A stretch of DNA of 64,000 nucleotides from Planctomicrobium sp051466335. GTDB taxonomy: Bacteria > Planctomycetota > Planctomycetia > Planctomycetales > Planctomycetaceae. Made by a program: the position numbers and the translations under genes. The notes under the pieces were generated by a model. It was not told the origin of the DNA, did not search any database, and saw nothing but the letters and a program-made list of their open reading frames with translations. Shown here one piece after another: positions 27,361-34,797 of this stretch. Location: the NCBI RefSeq assembly GCF_051466335.1, contig NZ_CP195793.1:806001-870000 (forward strand), read 5' to 3'. How positions within the stretch are numbered: position 1 is the stretch's first letter; each line of letters starts with the position of its first letter.

Positions 27361-28602
27361 ATGCGCGTCTGCCTGATTTCTCTGAATGGTTATCCAGCCA
27401 TTGATGCACGTATCAACGGGCCAATCGGAGGTGTCGAAACCCGTTCGTGGACGCTCGCCCGGGCTTTGGCCACTCTACCGGACACGGATGTCTCGTTGAT
27501 GGTTCGTCACCACGACCCGTTGCTCCAGTCCCGGTACTCTGGAGTCGAAATTCAGTTGCTGCATGACCGCATGTATCGCCTGAAAGAATCATTGGCTACA
27601 CGTTTGCGACGTCGGTCAGGTTTCCCTTTTATTTCACTCGATCAACCGCGGCTATCAGATCTCTGGGTGCTCCCGACGGCACTCACTCATCGAGCCTTTA
27701 AGGGAAGGCGAAACGCACTCCTTCCATCAAAGCATTACGAGAATGTTCCTGCGGATGTGTTTGTGACATTCGGGGTTCAATCTTCCTCCGCGACAGTCAT
27801 CTCATCAGCGCACGCGACTGGTCGAAAAGCGGTTCTCATGATTGCTCACGATGATGACGTCTCTTCCAGATATTTTGAGTCCTCAAATTCCTCTGATCAG
27901 TATGGGACCACGTCGAGTGTCGCCCGATGGATGCTCGAGCACGCGGACATGATTGTCTGTCAGACAGAGTTCCAGCAGGACCAACTCAGCAAGCATGGAA
28001 TGGCATCTGAAATCCTTCGGAATCCAATCGATACTGAGGAATGGCTTCCGCTTGGGGACGGGGCAATAGAAAATGATCGCTACGCATTGTGGATTGGCCG
28101 ATCAGAGAATCTTCTGAAGCAGCCGATGCTTTTGATTGAGCTGGCAAAGCTTTGCCCAGAAGTTCAGTTCAGAATGATCATGAATTTCCGGATCCCCGAG
28201 GTCGATCGACAGGTCAGGGCTGCAGCACCGGAGAACGTTACCATTATCGAACGGGTTCCTTTTCAGGAATTGCCAGGAGTGATGCAACGGTCTGTCGTGT
28301 TCATCAACACATCATCCAGAGAAGGCTTTCCGAACACATTTCTTCAGGCAGCAGCCAGCGGAGTGCCGATTGCGTCGCTGAATGTCGAAGGAAAGTTTTT
28401 GAACCGGTCGCGAACTGGATTCGAAGCAGGAGGGGATCTGGCTGAATTGGCGTCCTATGTCCGATGCTGTTGGACGGGGCACAACGACACGTACGATCCA
28501 GCACAGGCTCGGGAATATGTCGCCAACTTTCACTCCGCAACGAAACAGGCCCAGCAGTTTCGAGAACTGCTGGGCCGAATCATCAATGTTCAACGTGGGT
28601 AA
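27361..28602 (+). CDS. Glycosyltransferase family 4-like protein
   Basis: A 413-residue protein with a GT-B layout. The N-terminal Rossmann half has the acceptor-side glycine-rich loop NGPIGGVETRSWTLARAL (about residues 20-37); the C-terminal half contains YALWIGRSENLLKQPMLLIELA, a TIIERVPFQELPGVMQRSVV segment and the nucleotide-sugar binding SSREGFPNTFLQAAASGVPI with the conserved glutamate E-x7-E-like pattern. It probably transfers a sugar from a nucleotide donor in the cytoplasm for a cell-surface glycan; donor and acceptor cannot be read from sequence. It stands alone, divergent from cdsA and convergent with the foldase gene, with AAAGG upstream of the ATG. Confidence 0.88.
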   Translation: MRVCLISLNGYPAIDARINGPIGGVETRSWTLARALATLPDTDVSLMVRHHDPLLQSRYSGVEIQLLHDRMYRLKESLATRLRRRSGFPFISLDQPRLSDLWVLPTALTHRAFKGRRNALLPSKHYENVPADVFVTFGVQSSSATVISSAHATGRKAVLMIAHDDDVSSRYFESSNSSDQYGTTSSVARWMLEHADMIVCQTEFQQDQLSKHGMASEILRNPIDTEEWLPLGDGAIENDRYALWIGRSENLLKQPMLLIELAKLCPEVQFRMIMNFRIPEVDRQVRAAAPENVTIIERVPFQELPGVMQRSVVFINTSSREGFPNTFLQAAASGVPIASLNVEGKFLNRSRTGFEAGGDLAELASYVRCCWTGHNDTYDPAQAREYVANFHSATKQAQQFRELLGRIINVQRG

Positions 28603-28707
28603 CGACCAGATCGACTCTCACAAGAGAATGGCCTTCCGGAGGCAATAAACGGAGCGTTTGAACGAGTTCTTGCCACTGTTCGCGGCCACACACACCTGCG
28701 ACAGGGG

Positions 28708-29811
28708 CTAGCGGGTCGCTGTCGCGGATGCTGGCTGGACTCCAACTTTGTCGATAGGAGATGCTGCCAGACCACTTGCTTGCTGCACGTTTCGTCCACC
28801 TGTCGATGTGTTTGTCAGGAAGTTGTCGACGCGTGCTCGACTCTTGATGTCCTCGTAGACTTTTGCGACGGATGTCTGAATCTTTTCTTCGGTCAGCTGA
28901 GCATACAGATCGCTCCAGACTTCTTTGATGTCTGTCACCACGGGTTCTGTGAACCCTTCGCACTTCAGAATGACATAGCGATTTTCGACGTTTGGCAGCT
29001 GAATGACGGGTGAAATCTCGCCAATATGCATCTTAAACGCCTGATCTTCGATCTGCTTGTCTCCGCCGTGACGACGAATCGGAGGAATTGTTCCCCCCAG
29101 TGGTCGACTGTTTGGATCAGCTGAGTATTCACGAGCCAGTCGATCGAAATCATCCGGGTTTGCTTTGCACTGCTCCCAGATTGAATTTGCATTGCGAATG
29201 TTGCCGCTGACCATGATCATGCGAGCCTTCACTCGCGGACCATAGTTGCTCTCGAAGCCCTTCTGCATGTCGGCTTCGGTGATTTCGATATTCTGGCCAG
29301 CCAGCTTCTTGAGCGCGAGCATTGGCCAAATCACATCCTGCTGGTACTGATCACGATTCAGCTTGCGCTCTGCTTCGAGCATTTTGTACCAGGTATCGAC
29401 AGGCAGATTGAATTTCTTGGCGGTTTTGGAGATCTCGTCGTCAATCTCAGCGACGGTCACAACAATGCCGCGGGCTTCGCACTCCTGTTGAATGATCAAC
29501 CGGCTGATCAATGAATCAAGGATTTCGTTTCCGTATCGGGCTACGCACTCTCGTGCAACAACATCATAATTGATGGCTTGGCCGTTCACCTTTGCCAATG
29601 GGCGGGCGCTAGTCGCGGCTGGAGCGGTTTCCAACGCTGCCTTACCTGGCTGATTGGAGTTGGTCTGAGAGATTCCCGGTTGTGCCCGGAAGAATTGCAG
29701 CCAGATCCCAGCTACTGCAAGTAGCACCACAGTTCCTGTGACGGCTGGCCAGTACGCTCTGCGATTCTTCTGCGTCGCTGCAGGCTGTGAGGAGTGAATC
29801 CGTTCACTCAT
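28708..29811 (-). CDS. Membrane-anchored peptidyl-prolyl isomerase (SurA/PrsA-like, parvulin)
   Basis: A 367-residue foldase. One N-terminal transmembrane helix (about residues 22-42) follows a short basic cytosolic tail. A SurA-N-like helical domain starts near residue 75 (KVNGQAINYDVVARECV), and a parvulin-type rotamase domain occupies about 200-310, with VKARMIMVSG, FDRLAREYSADPNSRPLGG and a conserved EISPVIQLPNVENRYVILK end. It should assist folding of exported proteins in the periplasm. GGAG lies 8 nt before the ATG. It is 143 bp downstream of the DUF1570 gene on the same strand and may be co-expressed. Confidence 0.92.
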   Translation of the reverse strand: MSERIHSSQPAATQKNRRAYWPAVTGTVVLLAVAGIWLQFFRAQPGISQTNSNQPGKAALETAPAATSARPLAKVNGQAINYDVVARECVARYGNEILDSLISRLIIQQECEARGIVVTVAEIDDEISKTAKKFNLPVDTWYKMLEAERKLNRDQYQQDVIWPMLALKKLAGQNIEITEADMQKGFESNYGPRVKARMIMVSGNIRNANSIWEQCKANPDDFDRLAREYSADPNSRPLGGTIPPIRRHGGDKQIEDQAFKMHIGEISPVIQLPNVENRYVILKCEGFTEPVVTDIKEVWSDLYAQLTEEKIQTSVAKVYEDIKSRARVDNFLTNTSTGGRNVQQASGLAASPIDKVGVQPASATATR

Positions 29812-29954
29812 GATCTAGGCTCCGAATAGTTCAATTGAAGAGCTTGCGAAAAGGCAAAAGCAATCCCGCAGCCCGTTTCAGGTCCGTGACAGATGGCGAT
29901 TTACAGAAAATCTTAAATTCAGGTCAAGATCAGTTCTGAAAAAGCCGAGGGTCG

Positions 29955-31436
29955 CTACTTCGATTTTGCCGTCACGGGGGATGGAGTCTTTCCTTGCTTC
30001 CAGTCGATTGACTCTGCGCTCTCGGCGGGAACCGACCGGACAAAAACCCGAAAAGTGTCGGCGCGGCCCCCTTCAGCCCCGGGGACGGGCTTCACGGCCA
30101 GTTGCCGGGGGAGTGTTTTGGACTGGTTGGGGTTCAGATCTGGAATCAGCCAGTCCGCGTAGAGACCATTTCCCGTTTCGACGGTGACATAGAACGACAT
30201 TGCTCGCACCGGGGAAATGTTCTTCAACTTCCCTTCCACCTGTACGTTCCCTCTGGTTCCGGGAGTAATCGCAGCGGTGACCTGATATTGGCCCAGCCCC
30301 TGCTGATCGTTTGTTTTTCCGGGCGGTGGATCGGACAGACTGATTCGCTGCCGTTTGGCAACGTCTTTGACCTCGGCGAGAAACTCTTCTCGCATTTGCT
30401 CCATCGGCTTTCCGAAGTGTTTGAGGAAGCACTCATCCTCTTCCTGTCGGGTGAGAGTCGCGAGCGTTTCGCGAGTTGCTAGCTCGCTGACGTAGTTCCG
30501 GTACTCTTCCCGATGCTGGGTGGAAACGGTCCAGTGCAGTGCCCAAGCCAACGAATACGCATGGCCAGCGACGTCGTCGCTCATAAACGATCTGTCGTCA
30601 CCAGCCACCTTGCCCCACTCTGCGTGTTCTGGGAGATCGATCGAAATCCGCGCGTACTTTGCGTTGACCTTAGAAGGGCTGGAGTCAACTTTCTCTCCTT
30701 TCCCTTCAAAACTGATGGCGATCCCCTCATCAAACCATTTTGGTATTTGTGCGATGCGATGAAAAACCCGGTTATACATTTGCTGATGAATCGCTTCATG
30801 CAACGGGGTTTCAAATGTGTCGCACGAGCTTAACCGGACCGCGAGCCAGTTTGTGAGTCCTGAATAAAATCCGAGTATTGAGCTGGAAGAGAGAGACCGT
30901 CCCCCAGTTGCAGCGGTTGCGTAATTATCGAAATCGACATCGCTTTCAAAGACGACCAGCACTGTGGGGAATCGCAATGGGCGGAGGGGAAACTTCGAGA
31001 ACTTGGCGTATCTCAGGAACACGTTCTCCACGTTGTTCATGAATGTCGCCCCTTTTTTCAAGAACGATGTGACGCGGTTCTCATTGACCTTCTCGATTGG
31101 ACTCGCGAGGACCAGAGCGACAACGCATTGCCCCTGAATATGTACCTTTGTCAGGTCTTGCCCGAACAGTGTGGTGAGTCTCTCGGCCATTTCTTCAGGC
31201 GTGAATGGCTCCGGGTCGCCAGTATTTTTTCGGTCGGTAATTTGAGACGCCTGTACCAGAGCGATCTGACCATCACGACGTTCAAGAGCCTGAAAACCTT
31301 GGCCGGAACCGATGAGCCTCGCCTCGATCGTGATTGGTTTTCCATCTTCAACGTAAGTGAATTCATCAGCACAGAGAGGCGAAAAGACTCCTAAGATCAG
31401 AATCAAAAAACAGGAGAGTGCTGCTTGCTGAAACAT
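29955..31436 (-). CDS. DUF1570 domain-containing putative secreted metalloprotease
   Basis: A 493-residue exported protein with a signal peptide ending near SPLCA (about residue 24). Residues about 25-75 resemble a short SHD1-like beta domain (FTYVEDGKPITIEARLIG). The central DUF1570 region contains HEAIHQ, an HExxH zinc-binding motif, with a following FDEGIAISFEG that supplies the likely third ligand (gluzincin-like arrangement). The C-terminal 110 residues form a beta-rich domain (VTAAITPGTRGNVQVEGKLKN). DUF1570 proteins are planctomycete-enriched with no proven substrate. CCGGAG is 5 nt upstream of ATG 31436. The parvulin gene follows. Confidence 0.88.
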   Translation of the reverse strand: MFQQAALSCFLILILGVFSPLCADEFTYVEDGKPITIEARLIGSGQGFQALERRDGQIALVQASQITDRKNTGDPEPFTPEEMAERLTTLFGQDLTKVHIQGQCVVALVLASPIEKVNENRVTSFLKKGATFMNNVENVFLRYAKFSKFPLRPLRFPTVLVVFESDVDFDNYATAATGGRSLSSSSILGFYSGLTNWLAVRLSSCDTFETPLHEAIHQQMYNRVFHRIAQIPKWFDEGIAISFEGKGEKVDSSPSKVNAKYARISIDLPEHAEWGKVAGDDRSFMSDDVAGHAYSLAWALHWTVSTQHREEYRNYVSELATRETLATLTRQEEDECFLKHFGKPMEQMREEFLAEVKDVAKRQRISLSDPPPGKTNDQQGLGQYQVTAAITPGTRGNVQVEGKLKNISPVRAMSFYVTVETGNGLYADWLIPDLNPNQSKTLPRQLAVKPVPGAEGGRADTFRVFVRSVPAESAESIDWKQGKTPSPVTAKSK

Positions 31437-31586
31437 TCAAACTCCGGAAAGGAAGCCCCTGAAATTTGTTGACGGTTTGCCTGGCGTGCTCAGGCGACCA
31501 CGTTCATGTGCGGCGATCTTGAAAAGTATACCCCGATTTTTCCGAAAGAATTGCCTTGGTTTCAATCTCGACATTTGCCCAAAAAT

Positions 31587-31618
31587 AAACAGCCCCACCC
31601 GGTTGAGTGGAGCTGTTT
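31587..31618 (-). terminator. Intrinsic terminator of topA
   Basis: A stem of AAACAGC/GCTGTTT plus CCAC/GTGG with one internal mismatch and an 8-nt loop, followed on the minus strand by TATTTTT. It is 34 bp after the topA stop and fits a rho-independent terminator. Confidence 0.8.
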
Positions 31619-31651
31619 GAATTCATCGAATTTAGCCACCTAAAGAGGACG

Positions 31652-34327
31652 CTATTCGGCCGTCTTTTTCTTCTTCGCGGCCTTCTTCTTCGCAGCCTTT
31701 TTCTTGGGCGCGGGTGCGTCGTCGGAGGCGGCTACAGCCTTCTTCGCGGCCTTTTTCTTCGTCGCCTTCTTTGTCCCCTTGCCGGTTTTCCCTGCGCGGG
31801 CTTCAATCAACTCCAACGCCTGTTCCATCGTCAGTGAGAGCGGATCGGTATCCTTCGGCACGGTTGCGTTAGTTTTTCCGTGCTTCACATAGGCGCCGTA
31901 TCGCCCCTCGAAAATGGCGACGGGCTTCTCGTCTTCTGGATGCGGCCCCAGTTCCTTCAGCGGTGGGACTGCGGCTCGACCTTTGACCTCTTTGAGGAGT
32001 TCAACCGCGCGGTCCAGCCCGATGGTCAGCACATCGTCTTCTTTGCCAAGAGACTTGTACTTTCCTGCATGTTGAACGTACGGGCCGAAGCGACCGACGC
32101 CAGCATTCACCACTTTGTTATCTTCAGGATGATGCCCCAGGCGACGCGGCAACTCGAGCAGTTTCATCGCGATGTCGAAGTCGACTTCCGAAGGATTGAA
32201 ATTCTTCGGGATGGAGACTCGCTTCGGTTTCGGCTCCCCTTCGACGACTTCTCCCAACTGGAGATATGGACCAAACGGTCCGGACATGATGAAGATCGGA
32301 TGACCATTTTCAGGATCGACTCCCAGCGAGAGTGGACCCTGCTTTTTCAGATGGATCAGACGTTCTGCAAGTTCATCATTCAGGTCAGCGGGAGCGACGT
32401 CATCTGGAAGAGACGCATTGACGCTTTCGCCATTTTCCTGAGCTTCCAGATAGGGACCATATCGCCCCACTCGCACACTCGGGCTGAGCCCGTCGAGCTT
32501 GATTGTGCAGGCGTCACGTGGATCGATCGATTCACGTTTGCTCTCTACCTGTTGGTTCAGACCTTCCTCGCCGGAATAGAACTTCTCCAGATAAGGAAGC
32601 CGTTTGGCTTCCCCGTTGGAGATGTCGTCCAGCGACTGTTCCATTTGAGCGGTGAACTGCATATCGACCAGATTGGGAAAATAGGTCTCCAGAAGCCGTG
32701 TGACTGCCAATGCCGTGAACGTGGGGATGAGTTGGTTGTTCGCTTTGCGAACATACCCGCGATCCTGAACGGTACTGATAATGCTTGCGTACGTACTGGG
32801 GCGGCCGATCCCTTCCGCTTCCAGTTTTCTTACAAGTGTCGCTTCTGTGTACCGTGCGGGCGGTTTGGTTTCGTGAGCCAGCGATTCAACGCCGTCGCAT
32901 TTCACGGATTCGCCTTCAGAGAGTTCTGGGAGGACTGAATCCTGATCTTCCAATGCGGCTTCAGGATCATCGGTTCCTTCGACGTAAGCACGGAAGTAAC
33001 CCGGAAACTCCACTTTTCGACCGGTTGAACGGAACTCGGCATCCTCGACTTCGATTGTCACCGTGTCAAAACGAAGCTGGGCTTCTGCCATCTGGCTGGA
33101 GATGGTTCTCTTCCAGATCATGTCGTACAAACGAGATTCGCGACCGGACAAACCCAGTTCATCAGCGGTCTTCATTTCTCCGCCAGCAGGACGAATCGCT
33201 TCGTGGGCCTCTTGTGCGTTCTTGGTCTTGTTCGAGTACTGGCGCGGACCGTCGCTGAGGTACTCTTTTCCGTAGTTCGATTCAATGCGAGTCCTTGCTG
33301 CATCGATCGCCTCTTGAGAGAGGGTGACGCTGTCGGTTCGCATGTAGGTGATATTACCGTCTTCATACAGACGCTGAGCGGTCTGCATCGTTTCGCGGGC
33401 GCTCATTCCCAATTTGCGGTTGGCTTCCTGCTGCAACGTACTTGTTGTAAACGGAGCAGGGGGTTTGCGTGTCGCCTGGCGGTGCTCAATGGAAGTAATT
33501 TTCCATGGAGACGACTTGATTTTCGCCTGTAAGTCTCGTGCTGGAACTTCCTCCAGCAACAGCACATTGGAACCTTGGGCGATCTGACCGGTCGACTCAT
33601 CGAAGTCTTTTCCGGTCGCGATTCGTTTGCCACCGACAGAGACGAGTTGAGCGCTGAACGAAACTCCCCCTTTGTTGGCCAGGTTCGCTTTCAGGTCCCA
33701 GTAAGTTCCGCTGCGGAATGCGAGTCGTTCCAGTTCACGCTGCACCATAATTCGGACAGCAACACTTTGAACTCGTCCCGCGGAAAGGCCACGGCGAATC
33801 TTCGTCCACAGGAGTGGTGAAAGTGTGTAACCGTATAGCCTGTCAAGGATTCGGCGAGTTTCCTGAGCCTCGACGAGATTCATGTCGAGATCTCGAGGAT
33901 TGTTCAGCGCGTCGAGAATTGCCTTTTTGGTGATTTCGGAAAAGGTCATCCGCTTTACGGGGACTTTAGGCTGCAGCACATCAACCAGATGCCAGCCAAT
34001 ACTTTCCCCTTCGCGGTCTTCGTCGGTCGCGACGATGAGTTCTTCAGCACCCTTGAGAAGATCCCTTAACTCTTTAACGGTCTTCACCTTTTCCGGCGAG
34101 ACGATATAGAGTGGTTCAAAGTTCTGATCGACATTAACTCCAAGGCGGGTCCAAGCTTCTGACTTCATTGCCTCAGGGATGTCGGCTGCCTTTTCGGGGA
34201 GATCGCGTACGTGACCCATGCTGGCGCGCACTTCGTAATCTCCGCCGAGAAACCCGGCGATTTTTTTGGCCTTGGCTGGGGATTCAACAATCACCAAGCC
34301 CTTTTTCTTCTTCGCGGAACTGACCAT
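31652..34327 (-). CDS. topA: DNA topoisomerase I
   Basis: An 891-residue type IA topoisomerase that relaxes negative supercoils. The Toprim domain starts GLVIVESPAKAKKIAGFLG and contains the acidic ATDEDREGESIGWHL. The catalytic tyrosine is Y328 in NITYMRTDS. Instead of Cys4 zinc fingers the C-terminal region has four Toprim-C repeats of the type VGRYGPYLE, SGPFGPYLQ, VGRFGPYVQ and EGRYGAYVK (residues about 595-850). The last 45 or so residues are a Lys/Ala-rich histone-H1-like tail made of KKAAKK units. It is divergent from the SurA/PpiD-like gene and ends in an intrinsic terminator. Confidence 0.97.
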   Translation of the reverse strand: MVSSAKKKKGLVIVESPAKAKKIAGFLGGDYEVRASMGHVRDLPEKAADIPEAMKSEAWTRLGVNVDQNFEPLYIVSPEKVKTVKELRDLLKGAEELIVATDEDREGESIGWHLVDVLQPKVPVKRMTFSEITKKAILDALNNPRDLDMNLVEAQETRRILDRLYGYTLSPLLWTKIRRGLSAGRVQSVAVRIMVQRELERLAFRSGTYWDLKANLANKGGVSFSAQLVSVGGKRIATGKDFDESTGQIAQGSNVLLLEEVPARDLQAKIKSSPWKITSIEHRQATRKPPAPFTTSTLQQEANRKLGMSARETMQTAQRLYEDGNITYMRTDSVTLSQEAIDAARTRIESNYGKEYLSDGPRQYSNKTKNAQEAHEAIRPAGGEMKTADELGLSGRESRLYDMIWKRTISSQMAEAQLRFDTVTIEVEDAEFRSTGRKVEFPGYFRAYVEGTDDPEAALEDQDSVLPELSEGESVKCDGVESLAHETKPPARYTEATLVRKLEAEGIGRPSTYASIISTVQDRGYVRKANNQLIPTFTALAVTRLLETYFPNLVDMQFTAQMEQSLDDISNGEAKRLPYLEKFYSGEEGLNQQVESKRESIDPRDACTIKLDGLSPSVRVGRYGPYLEAQENGESVNASLPDDVAPADLNDELAERLIHLKKQGPLSLGVDPENGHPIFIMSGPFGPYLQLGEVVEGEPKPKRVSIPKNFNPSEVDFDIAMKLLELPRRLGHHPEDNKVVNAGVGRFGPYVQHAGKYKSLGKEDDVLTIGLDRAVELLKEVKGRAAVPPLKELGPHPEDEKPVAIFEGRYGAYVKHGKTNATVPKDTDPLSLTMEQALELIEARAGKTGKGTKKATKKKAAKKAVAASDDAPAPKKKAAKKKAAKKKKTAE

Positions 34328-34797
34328 CCGACCTGTCGATTCAAATAGTATATGATGATGCCTGCGGAGAGCTCACTGCCAGTAAAGCCACCGCGAGTGC
34401 AATGTGTGAATTGGTTTCGTTTTTGTAAAGCGGAGCGTTTTTTTAGACTTCGACACACGAAAGTGTAGTCCTGTACCGCACTTTCGTTGACGCCACAACC
34501 TTGCCTCAAAGCGGTCTGGGCTTGCCTCCAGACACACTCTAGCTAAGATGCGGGCTCCCCGATGGGGTGATTTCAGTCGGTTTCGGTCGCTCGTGCGCAG
34601 ATTTTATTCTCCGCTTTGAGAGGTCTTAGCCAAACGCGAAATCACAATCTCGTGAATGTCATTAAGTGATTATTTACAAGATTGTCAAGAGTCGACACCG
34701 GGCGGGTTAACTTTCGAGCAACTGATATTTCACAGAATTGTCTGTCCGGGGACGCATCCTCTGCAGGCAAAATTTCTATTGATTCAGAGGGACAGGG
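34328..34797. other. 470-bp divergent intergenic region
   Basis: It lies between topA (minus) and the large SurA/PpiD-like gene (plus). On the minus strand TATACT about 26 bp before the topA start could be a -10 element, without a clear -35. On the plus strand AGAGGGACAGGG precedes the ATG at 34798. No gene or long repeat is seen. Confidence 0.45.
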
